In this document: positions 39,272 to 48,606 of the stretch, piece by piece
Layout: every line of letters starts with the position of its first letter
Numbering within the stretch: position 1 is the first letter of the stretch
Made by a program: the position numbers and the translations under genes
Notes under the pieces: generated by a model
What the model saw: only the letters and a program-made list of their open reading frames with translations
Databases searched by the model: none
What the model was told of the DNA's origin: nothing
From: Thalassotalea marina
GTDB taxonomy: Bacteria > Pseudomonadota > Gammaproteobacteria > Enterobacterales > Alteromonadaceae
Assembly: GCF_014656435.1 (NCBI RefSeq)
Contig: NZ_BNCK01000015.1
Span: forward strand, 1 to 48,606
DNA length: 48,606 nucleotides
Direction of reading: 5' to 3'

Positions 39272-41017
39272 ATGTTTGGCGCTAAACAATCTAATGATGA
39301 ATTTCAAAAATTAACGGCCAAGGTCGAGGCAATTAATCGTGTACAAGCGGTAATTGAATTTACTTTAGACGGAACAATCGTCGACGCCAATAATAATTTT
39401 TTGTCAGTAATGGGTTATTCATTACAAGAGGTTGTAGGAAAGCATCATAGTATGTTTACCACCAAGGAGCACGCTGCAAGTAGCGAATACAAACAATTTT
39501 GGCAAAAGCTAAATAAAGGTGAATTCGACGCTGGAGAATATAAAAGAATAGCCAAAGGGGGAAAAGAAGTTTGGATAAATGCATCTTACAACCCTATTCA
39601 TGATAAAAACGGAAAAGTTGTTGGTGTGATTAAATTTGCTACTGATATAACCCAAAGTAAACGTCAGCTAGCCAATTTTGAGGGGCAAATTAAAGCTATT
39701 GGTCAATCTCAGGCAGTAATCGAATTTGAACTTGATGGCACTATCATTTCTGCAAATGCTAACTTTTTAGCGGCGATGGGCTATTCCCTTGATGAAATCA
39801 GCGGTAAACATCATCGAATATTTGCAGAGCCAGAATATGCCAATAGCCCAGAATATAAAGCTTTTTGGCAGCAATTAAATCAAGGGCAATTTGACTCAGG
39901 CGAATACAAACGTATTGGAAAACACGGCAAAGAAGTATGGATTCAAGCTACTTACAATCCGATACTGGATGCCAATGGTAAACCGTACAAAGTAGTTAAA
40001 TATGCGGTTGATATTACCGAACGAAAGCGAGCTATTGAAGAAGTTAAAGATGCATTGCAATTAATGTCTGAAGGCGATTTAACCGTTAAAATTAATAATA
40101 ACTTGGGCAGTGAGTTCCAAGTGTTAAAAGATTCAATCAATGAACTGACCACTAACCTCAATAATATGTTCACATCAGTATCGAGCGCGGCAAAAAATGT
40201 TTCTCACGCTGCATTAGAATTGAAAAAAGGTAATCAAGATTTAAGCAGTAGAACCGAATCGCAAGCGGCGAGCTTAGAAGAAACTGCTTCTGCAATGGAG
40301 CAACTAACCCGAACCGTTCAAGAAAATGCTAATAATGCTGGTGAGGCAATGGCTAAGTCTCAATCCGTTATGGGGAAGGCGAGTGAAGGTGAAGGTGCTG
40401 CAAATGACGCCATTCAAGCAATGCAAGGCATAGAACAATCGAGTAAAAAAATATCCGATATTATTAGTGTGATAGATGAAATCGCCTTTCAAACCAATCT
40501 ACTTGCGTTAAACGCCGCTGTAGAAGCGGCAAGAGCAGGTGAGCAAGGTCGAGGCTTTGCTGTTGTTGCATCAGAAGTTAGAAACCTTGCTCAACGAAGT
40601 GCCTCCGCTGCAAGAGAAATCAAAGGGTTGATCAAAGACAGTGTTGCTGCTGTCAATCAAGGCAGCCAACTTGTCGACAACACAGGACAAACGTTAAATG
40701 CATTAATTGGCGCAGTTGAAGAAGTAGTTTTTATGGTGGCACAAATTGACACCGCGAGCAAAGAGCAAGCTGTTGGAATTAATGAAGTCAGTGGTGCGGT
40801 TAGCCAAATGGATGAAATGACGCAACAAAATGCTGCCTTGGTAGAAGAAGCAACGGCTGCAAGTTTGTCCTTAGAAAACAATGCTAGTTTATTATTAGAG
40901 CAGTTAACTTTGTTTAAAATTGAACAATCGAATAATGTTAAAGGTAGCTCAACTTTAATCGACAAAGTCTCAAATGAACCTCGATCTTCAATAATGGAAG
41001 CTTCTGATTGGCAATAG
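39272..41017 (+). CDS. Soluble methyl-accepting chemoreceptor with two PAS domains
   Basis: A 581-residue chemotaxis or energy-taxis receptor. Two PAS domains with PAC tails lie at about 15-130 and 135-250. They are near-copies: each has QAVIEF-LDGTI--AN-NFL--MGYSL-E--GKHH and ends with EVWI-A-YNPI-D-NGK. A short HAMP-like linker follows, then the MCP signalling domain with tip sequence [42 protein letters not shown]. There is no transmembrane segment, so it is cytoplasmic and probably senses redox state, oxygen or a small ligand. A good AAGGAAG precedes the ATG. Confidence 0.93.
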   Translation: MFGAKQSNDEFQKLTAKVEAINRVQAVIEFTLDGTIVDANNNFLSVMGYSLQEVVGKHHSMFTTKEHAASSEYKQFWQKLNKGEFDAGEYKRIAKGGKEVWINASYNPIHDKNGKVVGVIKFATDITQSKRQLANFEGQIKAIGQSQAVIEFELDGTIISANANFLAAMGYSLDEISGKHHRIFAEPEYANSPEYKAFWQQLNQGQFDSGEYKRIGKHGKEVWIQATYNPILDANGKPYKVVKYAVDITERKRAIEEVKDALQLMSEGDLTVKINNNLGSEFQVLKDSINELTTNLNNMFTSVSSAAKNVSHAALELKKGNQDLSSRTESQAASLEETASAMEQLTRTVQENANNAGEAMAKSQSVMGKASEGEGAANDAIQAMQGIEQSSKKISDIISVIDEIAFQTNLLALNAAVEAARAGEQGRGFAVVASEVRNLAQRSASAAREIKGLIKDSVAAVNQGSQLVDNTGQTLNALIGAVEEVVFMVAQIDTASKEQAVGINEVSGAVSQMDEMTQQNAALVEEATAASLSLENNASLLLEQLTLFKIEQSNNVKGSSTLIDKVSNEPRSSIMEASDWQ

Positions 41018-41075
41018 GTTTAAACAAAATATCATACCGACATTTCATTTTTTATTGTTGAAATAATGTAAATAA

Positions 41076-41095
41076 GAGCTGATTTTTATCAGCTC
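41076..41095. terminator. Hairpin after the chemoreceptor gene
   Basis: GAGCTGA and TCAGCTC arms with loop TTTTTA, 58 bp after the chemoreceptor stop. No T tract follows on the plus strand, so it may be a weak terminator or part of the pheS leader. Confidence 0.45.
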
Positions 41096-41186
41096 GATCG
41101 TCATATTGTTCGAATAAGCTAAATTTACGGAACAAATTAAGCAAATCCCATGGTTTTTACTTAATATTGCACAATATTTTGTGTAG

Positions 41187-42251
<1,065 letters not shown>

Positions 42252-42262
42252 GACTACTCATC

Positions 42263-44662
42263 ATGAAATTTAGTGAATCTTGGTTACGCGAGTGGGTAAA
42301 CCCTGCTATTTCATCAGACGATCTTGCTCATCAAATCACGATGGCTGGTTTAGAGGTTGACGGTGTTGATCCTGTTGCAGGAGAGTTTTCAGGCATTGTT
42401 GTCGGTGAAGTTGTTGAATGTGGACAACACCCAGATGCAGACAAATTGCGTGTAACAAAAATTAATGTGGGTTCAGCCAGCGAAGACGGTGAATTATTAG
42501 ATATCGTTTGTGGTGCTTCTAACTGCCGTTTAGGGCTTAAAGTTGCCGTAGCAATGGTAGGTGCTGTTTTACCAGGTAATTTTAAAATTAAAAAAGCAAA
42601 ACTTCGTGGACAACCTTCATTTGGAATGTTGTGTAGCGAATCTGAAATGGGTTTAGCAGAAGAAAGCGATGGCATCATCGAATTACCACAAGACGCACCT
42701 ATTGGTACTGATATTCGCGAATACCTAAACTTAAACGATGCAACTATTGATGTTGATTTAACGGCAAACCGTGGTGATTGTTTAGGTATTAAAGGTCTAG
42801 CGCGAGAAGTTGGCGTATTAAACAGCCTTGAAGTGACTGAGCCTGCGATTGAAGCGGTTGTACCAACCATTGACGATACACGTGAAATTACTTTGTCAGC
42901 CCCTCAGGCATGTCCTCGTTATTTAGGACGTGTGATCAAAAATGTTAATGTAGATGCGCAATCACCATTGTGGCTAGTAGAAAAGCTGCGTCGTTGTGGT
43001 GTGCGTTCAATTGACCCTATTGTTGATGTAACAAACTATGTGTTACTTGAGCAAGGGCATCCAATGCATGCGTTTGATCTTAATGCCATCGATGGCGCTA
43101 TTGATGTTCGTTTTGCCCAAGCTGATGAAAAATTAACAACACTTGATGAAAATGAAGTGTCTCTCAAAGAAAACACATTGCTAATTGCTGATAACAGTAA
43201 AGCGCTAGCAATTGCTGGTATTTTTGGCGGCTTACATTCAGGTGTTACTAAAGCAACTAAAGACATCTTCTTAGAAAGTGCCTTTTTTGCACCTTTGGCT
43301 ATTTTAGGTAAGGCGCGCCAATACGGTCTTCATACTGATGCTTCACATCGTTATGAGCGTGGTGTCGACCCAGAACTTCAGCGTCAAGCAATGGAAAGAG
43401 CAACACAATTGTTGTTAGAAATTGTTGGTGGCGAAGCAGGTCCAATTGTTGAAGCGGTATCTGAAGAACATTTGCCAAAAGCCAAACAAGTGACACTTAG
43501 AAGAAGTAAGTTAGATTCTCGTATTGGTTATCATATCAATGATGAAAAAGTGACTGAAATTCTAACTCGCTTAGGTTTTACCGTTTCATTTGAAAATGAT
43601 GTTTGGCAGGTTAAAGTGCCAACGTATCGTTTTGACATCGCTATTGAAGAAGATTTAACGGAAGAAGTTGCGCGAATTTTTGGTTACAACAACATTCCAA
43701 ATGTAGCGCCTGTTGCCTCTTTAGCAATGTGTGAACGTAAAGAAGCACAATTACCTATTAAGCGTTTACGCCAAACGTTAGTAACTCGTGGTTATCAAGA
43801 AGCGATCACTTATAGCTTCGTAGATCCAAAAGTACAACAGTTACTTCACCCAGAACAAGAAGTGATGACGTTACCGCACCCAATTTCATCTGAAATGTCG
43901 GTGATGCGCCTTAGTTTATTGACTGGTTTACTTCAATCTGTGGTTTACAACCAAAACAGACAACAAACACGCGTGAAGCTATTTGAAACTGGCTTACGTT
44001 TTGTTCCTGATGAAACAGCTGAAAATGGTGTTCGCCAAGAGCCAATGATTGCTGGTGTATTTGCTGGTAACCGTAACCAAGAACATTGGGATATGGAAAA
44101 AGCAGCAAGCGACTTTTTTGATATCAAGGCTGATGTTGAGGCACTAATTGCAAGAACAGCAAACCCTGCTGCTTATACTTTTGCAAAAGGTAAACATGTG
44201 GCACTTCATCCTGGTCAAACAGCTGAAATTTTCAAAGATGGAAATTCAATTGGTTATGTTGGAGCCTTACATCCTGAATTAGAAAGGAAATTAGGCCTCA
44301 ATGGACGTACATTAGTGTTTGAACTTTTATTGGATGAAATTTCGACACTCAATATCCCTGTAGCTGGCGAAATATCTCGCTTTCCGGCAAATAGAAGGGA
44401 CATTGCAGTTATCGTTGATGTAGCAGTTGAAGTAAAAAATGTGTTACAACTCATTGAAAATGTTGGCGGAAATTATTTAGTTGATCTAAACTTGTTCGAT
44501 GTATACCGAGGTACTGGCATCGATGACGGTTGTAAGAGTCTAGCTATCGCCTTGATACTGCAAGATCATGAAAAAACTCTTGAAGAAAAAGATATCAATG
44601 ATGTTGTCAGTCGTGTAGTTGAAACATTAAAAAATGAACTTAATGCATCACTGAGGGATTAA
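42263..44662 (+). CDS. pheT: Phenylalanine-tRNA ligase, beta subunit
   Basis: The 799-residue beta subunit, with tRNA-binding (EMAP-like) domain near residues 40-150 ([21 protein letters not shown]). The B3/B4 editing region has [19 protein letters not shown], then the inactive synthetase-like domain, and a C-terminal ferredoxin-fold anticodon-binding domain ([15 protein letters not shown]). It starts 11 bp after pheS and is cotranscribed with it. Confidence 0.98.
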   Translation: MKFSESWLREWVNPAISSDDLAHQITMAGLEVDGVDPVAGEFSGIVVGEVVECGQHPDADKLRVTKINVGSASEDGELLDIVCGASNCRLGLKVAVAMVGAVLPGNFKIKKAKLRGQPSFGMLCSESEMGLAEESDGIIELPQDAPIGTDIREYLNLNDATIDVDLTANRGDCLGIKGLAREVGVLNSLEVTEPAIEAVVPTIDDTREITLSAPQACPRYLGRVIKNVNVDAQSPLWLVEKLRRCGVRSIDPIVDVTNYVLLEQGHPMHAFDLNAIDGAIDVRFAQADEKLTTLDENEVSLKENTLLIADNSKALAIAGIFGGLHSGVTKATKDIFLESAFFAPLAILGKARQYGLHTDASHRYERGVDPELQRQAMERATQLLLEIVGGEAGPIVEAVSEEHLPKAKQVTLRRSKLDSRIGYHINDEKVTEILTRLGFTVSFENDVWQVKVPTYRFDIAIEEDLTEEVARIFGYNNIPNVAPVASLAMCERKEAQLPIKRLRQTLVTRGYQEAITYSFVDPKVQQLLHPEQEVMTLPHPISSEMSVMRLSLLTGLLQSVVYNQNRQQTRVKLFETGLRFVPDETAENGVRQEPMIAGVFAGNRNQEHWDMEKAASDFFDIKADVEALIARTANPAAYTFAKGKHVALHPGQTAEIFKDGNSIGYVGALHPELERKLGLNGRTLVFELLLDEISTLNIPVAGEISRFPANRRDIAVIVDVAVEVKNVLQLIENVGGNYLVDLNLFDVYRGTGIDDGCKSLAIALILQDHEKTLEEKDINDVVSRVVETLKNELNASLRD

Positions 44663-44666
44663 GCCA

Positions 44667-44957
44667 ATGGCGCTAACCAAAGCAGAAGTCGCAGAACACT
44701 TATTTGAAAAAGTTGGGCTAAGCAAGCGCGACGCAAAAGATATAGTTGAAGTGTTTTTTGAAGAAATTCGTGAAACCTTAGAAGCTGGAGAGCAAGTAAA
44801 GCTTTCTGGTTTCGGCAACTTTGATTTGCGCGAAAAAAGCGAGCGCCCAGGGAGAAATCCTAAAACAGGGGAAGACATTCCAATCTCGGCACGTCGAGTG
44901 GTGACCTTTAGACCAGGTCAAAAGCTTAAAAGTCGTGTTGAAGACGGCAACGGTTAG
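44667..44957 (+). CDS. ihfA: Integration host factor, alpha subunit
   Basis: A 96-residue DNA-bending protein of the HU/IHF family. It begins [24 protein letters not shown] and contains the beta-arm [25 protein letters not shown] with the DNA-intercalating proline. It works as a dimer with IhfB in replication, recombination and sigma-54 transcription, and could serve the sigma-54 promoter at 23144. It starts 4 bp after pheT. Confidence 0.98.
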   Translation: MALTKAEVAEHLFEKVGLSKRDAKDIVEVFFEEIRETLEAGEQVKLSGFGNFDLREKSERPGRNPKTGEDIPISARRVVTFRPGQKLKSRVEDGNG

Positions 44958-44969
44958 CCGAAATTGATT

Positions 44970-44995
44970 AAAGGGTTACTTAGGTAACCCTTTTT
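44970..44995 (+). terminator. ihfA terminator
   Basis: AAAGGGTTAC-ttag-GTAACCCTTTTT, a strong rho-independent terminator that closes the pheS-pheT-ihfA operon. Confidence 0.95.
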
Positions 44996-45020
44996 CAATT
45001 ATTCTGAGTATTGGACAATC

Positions 45021-45434
45021 ATGTCTACTCTTAAAACACGCCCACATGATGGTGACGTGCAATCATTTCTTGCATCCATTGAAAACGACGTTCGTCGGGA
45101 AGATGCTTTTACACTTCTATCATTATTTTCTAAAGTAACACAAGAGCCTGCGGTAATGTGGGGTGATAGTATAGTTGGCTTTGGCGAATACCGTTATACC
45201 AATTCTAAAGGGGAGTTTAGTTGGTTACTGACAGGCTTCTCTCCGCGCAAACAAAACCTAACTTTGTATATTATGCAAGGCTTTGATAATTATCAGCAGC
45301 AACTAGCAAAACTGGGCAAAGTTAAAACAGCGAAGTCGTGTTTGTATATTTCTCGTCTAGACAAAATAGATTTAGTTGCTCTTGAAGATATGTTGATGAC
45401 TACGGTTGCCGATATGAGAGCAAAATACAGTTAA
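45021..45434 (+). CDS. DUF1801 (YdhG-like) domain protein
   Basis: A 137-residue soluble protein of the YdhG/DUF1801 fold. It has an N-terminal helix with FLASIENDVRREDAFTLLSLF, then PAVMWGDSIVGFGEYRY, FSPRKQNLTLYIM and the final KSCLYISRLDKIDLVALEDML. The phage-like iron-chaperone (frataxin-fold) comparison has been made for this family, but the function is not known. It has no clear operon partner. Confidence 0.85.
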   Translation: MSTLKTRPHDGDVQSFLASIENDVRREDAFTLLSLFSKVTQEPAVMWGDSIVGFGEYRYTNSKGEFSWLLTGFSPRKQNLTLYIMQGFDNYQQQLAKLGKVKTAKSCLYISRLDKIDLVALEDMLMTTVADMRAKYS

Positions 45435-45537
45435 TAGTTCATTGTTAGTAATCTATTGCAAAAAAATTAATTGAAAAATAAATGTAAGATCTTGCCTACC
45501 TTTGTTACCAATAGGTAAAAAGACAAATTTGTACAAC

Positions 45538-46014
45538 ATGCCAGAAAGTTTTTACCAATTAAAATTAAAACCACACTTAGGAATGCTATTTAAGCTTTGC
45601 CGAGTATATTGCGTTAATGAAAGTGACTTAGATGACTTGATGCAAGAGGTTTGTTTACAAGTTTTTTTGAGCAGCAAAACATTTAAAGGCCATGCTAAGT
45701 GGAGCACGTGGATGTATCGTGTCGCCTTAAATGTATGTTTAACCTTTAAACGTCAACAAAAAAGCCATGAGTTGTACACAGATTCGATTAATAACTCTAG
45801 CAATGTAGAGCAAAGCGCAGAGTCTCTTGAATTGTTGTACATGGGGATCAGAAAACTTAAACCCTTAGACAGAGCGCTGTTACTGATGCATTTAGAGGGA
45901 TTTACCTATGAAGAGATTGCGAAAGTGTTAGGAGGCAATGAAAACAGCCTAGCAGTACGTATCAATAGATTAAAGGGTAAAGTGGCACAGGAGATCAATA
46001 AACATGACCATTAA
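45538..46014 (+). CDS. ECF-type RNA polymerase sigma factor
   Basis: A 158-residue extracytoplasmic-function sigma factor. Region 2 holds LDDLMQEVCLQVFLSSKTFKGHAKWSTWMYRVALNVCLTFKR, and region 4 holds LDRALLLMHLEGFTYEEIAKVLGGNENSLAVRINRLKGKV. There is no region 1.1 or 3. The ORF is open to a TTG at 45502; the ATG at 45538 is preferred although its ribosome site is weak. It overlaps the next gene by 11 bp, which encodes a membrane protein, the common arrangement of sigma and anti-sigma. Confidence 0.92.
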   Translation: MPESFYQLKLKPHLGMLFKLCRVYCVNESDLDDLMQEVCLQVFLSSKTFKGHAKWSTWMYRVALNVCLTFKRQQKSHELYTDSINNSSNVEQSAESLELLYMGIRKLKPLDRALLLMHLEGFTYEEIAKVLGGNENSLAVRINRLKGKVAQEINKHDH

Positions 46015-46630
46015 TATCAATGAACTATGGCAACAACAAACCATAAATAATGCAGACTTAGAAAAATATCTGCACCGAAAGGAATCAGAGTCTAACGATT
46101 TGTTAATGCAATTAGCCAATAAATATCAAGCAAATATCAAATGGATAGGCATTGGAGCCTTATTATCGATGATTGTTTTACCTTTACTCGAACTTTATTA
46201 CATGGGAGCGGCACTGACACTTACCTTTGTATCGGTATATATCATCAGTAATAAGCGTTTAAATGCGCTACATTTGATTGATAAAAATCAATCTTGTTTG
46301 GCCTATCTTACGGATTATCGACAGTACCTTAGCCAGTCTCAACAGTTTTACGGCAAACTTTATCAATTTATTTATCCTTTATTGTTTGTAAGTGCTTTAG
46401 GGCAGTTTTTTACCGGTGAGGTTGGTGAGTATTTTCTGTTGTCGTTTACAGATGATAACGATGCAATGGTGTTTGGTGTGCCTGTGTTAGTCGCATGTTA
46501 TTCTTTGTTAGCAACAGGGTTAATCGCGATATCTGCAAAAGCACTTTATAACAAAGAGGTTGAACATATATATGGGCAAGACTTTAGTAAGTTAGATGGA
46601 TTGATATCAGAATTAGAAGCGTTAACTTAG
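46004..46630 (+). CDS. Membrane protein, putative anti-sigma partner
   Basis: A 208-residue inner-membrane protein. A polar N-terminal region of about 44 residues, probably cytoplasmic and helical, precedes two close hydrophobic segments (IKWIGIGALLSMIVLPLLELYY, GAALTLTFVSVYII). Two more lie at about 118-135 and 153-172. It has no zinc-binding HxxxCxxC anti-sigma motif and I do not recognise the family. The 11-bp overlap with the ECF gene suggests that it binds and restrains that sigma factor; this is inferred from position only. Confidence 0.7.
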   Translation: MTININELWQQQTINNADLEKYLHRKESESNDLLMQLANKYQANIKWIGIGALLSMIVLPLLELYYMGAALTLTFVSVYIISNKRLNALHLIDKNQSCLAYLTDYRQYLSQSQQFYGKLYQFIYPLLFVSALGQFFTGEVGEYFLLSFTDDNDAMVFGVPVLVACYSLLATGLIAISAKALYNKEVEHIYGQDFSKLDGLISELEALT

Positions 46631-46858
46631 TGATAGACTGTATGCTCCATTTAATTGTTGTAGCTCGTATTTAATCCTACGGTTTTACTGATTAGGGTTA
46701 GGTTTAATCTGATAGACAGCGATAAGTGAGTAGCTGACGTACACACTGAACTTTTTGCTTACCAATGGCATATGTTCAGTAACACAAAACAATGTAGCAA
46801 CTTCAGGCCTATAGCCTACACATTAATGAGTAGGAATTAATAGCTGAGAATCGCTTCA

Positions 46859-47836
46859 TTAGAGTAGCTTACTCAATGGGCTTACCACACCGTTGGCTCC
46901 CTGCTGCAAGACATGAGTATATATTTGTGTTGTTTTAACATCTGAGTGACCAAGCTGACTTTGCACGGTTCGAATATCGGCACCCGATTGCAGTAAATGA
47001 GTTGCAAAAGAATGTCTTAGTGTGTGAGGCGTAATTATTTTAGTTAGTTGTGCTTTTAACGCAGCCTTTTTAATTGCTTTGCGCACCCCTGTGGGATAAA
47101 AGTGATGCCGTCTAATTTCGCCTGTTTCAGGATCTACACTTAACTTATAAGAGGGAAACAAATATTGCCAAGCCAGAGATTTATTAGCTGAAGGATATTT
47201 GCGAGCAAGGGCGTTCGGCATCCAAACTCCCGAGTATTGCTCGTTTTTTATATCAAGCTGCAAATAATCATTTGCCTGCATAATCTGACTTCTCAATAAT
47301 GGAATCAACTCCGTGGCTAAAGTCACTATGCGGTGTTTATTACCTTTGCCATTCCATATACGAATACTCTTATAATCGAAATCAATATCTTGAACACGTA
47401 ATTGGACAGCCTCCATTACACGTAAACCGCTACCGTACATTAAGCCAGCGATTAAATAATAGCGTTTATCTAAAAATGACATTAACAATTTAACTTCATC
47501 GGGTGTCATAACAATGGGAAGTTTTTGCTGTTTTTTACTACGTACAAATACTAGGTTAGGCGATAACTCTTGTTTTATTATGTGTTTATATAAAAATGCC
47601 AGCGCATTTAAAGCCGTTGCTTGGGTTTTAGGAGATACATTTTTCTTCAAAACCAAATAGTCTAAATATTTTTCGACCTCGTTATCTCCCATAGATGAGG
47701 GGTGTCGCTTATCGTGATAATTAATAAACCCAGCAATCCATTTCAAATAAGTGTCAACCGACCGTAAAGAATATTGTTTAATTAACATGTAATCTATGAT
47801 TGAGTTTAAAAATGGCGAGCGTGTTCTCATAATCAT
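46859..47836 (-). CDS. intI: Integron integrase
   Basis: A 325-residue tyrosine recombinase that joins circular cassettes at attI and attC. The N-terminal SAM-like domain (residues 8-90) is followed by the catalytic domain with Arg139 (GSGLRVME), His271 and Arg274 (TPHTLRHSFATH), His297 (LGHSDVKTT) and Tyr306 (QIYTH). The integron-specific insert, NALARKYPSANKSLAWQYLFPS, lies at 208-229 and separates it from XerC/XerD. All catalytic residues are present, so it is probably active. It is transcribed away from attI with a LexA box 19 bp before its start, so expression is likely induced by SOS. Confidence 0.96.
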   Translation of the reverse strand: MIMRTRSPFLNSIIDYMLIKQYSLRSVDTYLKWIAGFINYHDKRHPSSMGDNEVEKYLDYLVLKKNVSPKTQATALNALAFLYKHIIKQELSPNLVFVRSKKQQKLPIVMTPDEVKLLMSFLDKRYYLIAGLMYGSGLRVMEAVQLRVQDIDFDYKSIRIWNGKGNKHRIVTLATELIPLLRSQIMQANDYLQLDIKNEQYSGVWMPNALARKYPSANKSLAWQYLFPSYKLSVDPETGEIRRHHFYPTGVRKAIKKAALKAQLTKIITPHTLRHSFATHLLQSGADIRTVQSQLGHSDVKTTQIYTHVLQQGANGVVSPLSKLL

Positions 47837-47854
47837 TCCATTGAAAATTTATAA

Positions 47855-47870
47855 CTGTACATACATACAG
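47855..47870. promoter_or_regulatory. LexA box of intI
   Basis: CTGTACATACATACAG fits the gammaproteobacterial LexA consensus CTGT-N8-ACAG exactly. It lies 19 bp before the intI start, where it would overlap the promoter. LexA control of intI is known in Vibrio and class 1 integrons. Confidence 0.88.
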
Positions 47871-47883
47871 TCTGGCTGATTTG

Positions 47884-47915
47884 CCCCCATAGTCAAGAAA
47901 ACGAGTAAATGGGGC
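47884..47915. repeat. Inverted repeat between intI and the outward promoter
   Basis: CCCCAT (47885-47890) and ATGGGG (47909-47914) flank an 18-bp spacer, and the right arm runs on into GCGTT as in an attC end. It may be part of the attI region or a decayed attC half. Confidence 0.45.
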
Positions 47916-47927
47916 GTTTTCTACTTT

Positions 47928-47957
47928 TTGTCAAAAGGTGATTTGTCTAAATATAAT
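47928..47957 (+). promoter_or_regulatory. Outward cassette promoter (Pc candidate)
   Basis: TTGTCA (47928-47933), an 18-bp spacer and TATAAT (47952-47957) point toward the cassette array about 100 bp before attI. It is the likely Pc that expresses the first cassette. Confidence 0.75.
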
Positions 47958-48005
47958 TATTTAGCAATGGGTTAAATTGTATGTTAAAACTGGTTCAATC
48001 AGATA

Positions 48006-48062
48006 AACGACCCAACCAATGGTAGAAAAACGACCCGTTGGGTCGATATTAAATTGTTATAT
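48006..48062 (+). other. attI: attI recombination site
   Basis: The core site GTTATAT lies at 48056-48062, where the first cassette is joined. Just upstream are two direct repeats of AAACGACCC-like sequence (48006-48013 and 48029-48036) that could bind IntI. There is also an inverted repeat CGACCCAAC/GTTGGGTCG (48008-48016, 48037-48045). Its place between intI and the first cassette supports the call; the exact left edge is not certain. Confidence 0.75.
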
Positions 48063-48083
48063 GTTTAGGAAGAACCGAGTCAT

Positions 48084-48500
48084 ATGAAGAATTTTTTATT
48101 ACTAATTTTTGTTATTGTATCTTTTTTTTCAGCACCTCTCGCTTTAGCAAACGAGGCCTGCCAAAAAATCTTTTCATCTGCTGTTATTGTTCATAAGAGT
48201 AAAGTTAAAGGTGTATCCAAAGAAAAACTAATCAGTTCATTGCCTTCGAGAAAAGAGGCGAAAAATAACGGAAGGATTAACACGCTTTATCATATTATTG
48301 ACGAAGTATATGACTATCCAACATTAGATGGATTAGTTTACTCAACTTATAGAGCGGAATTGTGCTACCTAGTCTTTAGCGGGCAAAAAACAAACAATGA
48401 AGAATTTGGTGCGGTTCATAAAAAATTAGAATCTTGCGGTACAAAAAGCGATAAGAGAGAAAAAACGGAGTGTAGTATGAGGGTAGCAAGTTCAGTTTAG
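48084..48500 (+). CDS. Small secreted cysteine-containing protein, first integron cassette
   Basis: A 138-residue protein that I do not recognise. The first 22 residues, MKNFLLLIFVIVSFFSAPLALA, form a signal peptide with cleavage likely after ALA. The mature part is basic and has four cysteines (NEACQK, ELCYLV, ESCGTK, TECSMR), enough for two disulphides in the periplasm. AGGAAGAA precedes the ATG at a slightly long distance. It is the cassette next to attI, thus the most recently acquired and the best expressed from the Pc promoter. Confidence 0.75.
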   Translation: MKNFLLLIFVIVSFFSAPLALANEACQKIFSSAVIVHKSKVKGVSKEKLISSLPSRKEAKNNGRINTLYHIIDEVYDYPTLDGLVYSTYRAELCYLVFSGQKTNNEEFGAVHKKLESCGTKSDKREKTECSMRVASSV

Positions 48501-48510
48501 TTAAGTAAAC

Positions 48511-48606
48511 ATATAACAAGCCAATCAAGCGACGGGACTGCTAAAGCTTGGCTCGGTTCCGCTTCGCTACACAGTTTAGCCAAGCATTTATCAGCCCCTT
48601 ATTGGG
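48511..48606 (+). repeat. attC: attC site (truncated by window end)
   Basis: The inverse core ATATAAC lies at 48511-48517. Inner arms AGCTTGGCT and TTAGCCAAGC surround the loop, and the end CAGCCCCTTATTGGG would continue into the terminal GCGTT core beyond the window. It marks the end of the first cassette and the continuation of the array. Confidence 0.9.

Overview
The window is a piece of a low-GC marine gammaproteobacterial chromosome, most like the Alteromonadales (Colwelliaceae type, for example Thalassotalea or Colwellia). The support is gene content and order: aroH-ppsR-ppsA, rluE-nudJ-mnmA-hflD-purB with roxA, norM/ribE back to back, and thrS-infC-rpmI-rplT...pheS-pheT-ihfA are all gammaproteobacterial clusters. 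The isocitrate dehydrogenase is the monomeric type common in cold-sea members of this group. Species was not determined.

Layout. 1-1260: two integron gene cassettes on the minus strand, an ankyrin-repeat protein and a small membrane protein. They are separated by an intact attC site and have no integrase beside them. 1.6-6.3 kb: DAHP synthase, the PpsR regulatory kinase/phosphorylase and divergent PEP synthase, which together set PEP supply for aromatic biosynthesis. 6.3-8.1 kb: an exported metallo-beta-lactamase-fold hydrolase and a divergent TetR regulator, with two copies of an 18-bp palindromic operator between them. 8.4-9.5 kb: leucine dehydrogenase. 9.6-15.8 kb: GNAT, RoxA, PurB, HflD, MnmA, NudJ and RluE, mostly translation and tRNA/rRNA modification. 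15.8-23.1 kb: a MacB-like ABC efflux operon (fusion protein, ATPase, large permease) followed by a sigma-54 response regulator and histidine kinase, with a candidate sigma-54 promoter in front of the fusion-protein gene. 23.5-27.8 kb: monomeric icd and an SLC13-type transporter. 27.8-30.3 kb: small unknown genes, sodA, a GNAT and tRNA-Val(GAC). 30.4-34.4 kb: norM, ribE, a CPXCG protein, a fructosamine-kinase-like protein and a START-domain protein. 34.6-45.0 kb: the translation cluster from thrS to ihfA, interrupted by purC and a soluble double-PAS chemoreceptor. 45.0-46.6 kb: a DUF1801 protein and an ECF sigma factor overlapping a membrane protein. 46.8-48.6 kb: the integron integrase intI with a LexA box, an outward promoter, attI, the first cassette (small secreted protein) and an attC cut off by the window end.

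The most unusual feature is the integron arrangement. Both ends of the window lie inside attC sites that share sequence, but the left cassettes point left and the right array points right. About 45 kb of ordinary chromosome is therefore flanked by two divergent cassette arrays, only one of which has an integrase. All three visible cassette genes lack a confident function. The second notable point is the apparently self-contained sigma-54-controlled efflux module inserted between rluE and icd. infC has an AUU start and would be missed or truncated by ordinary gene calling.
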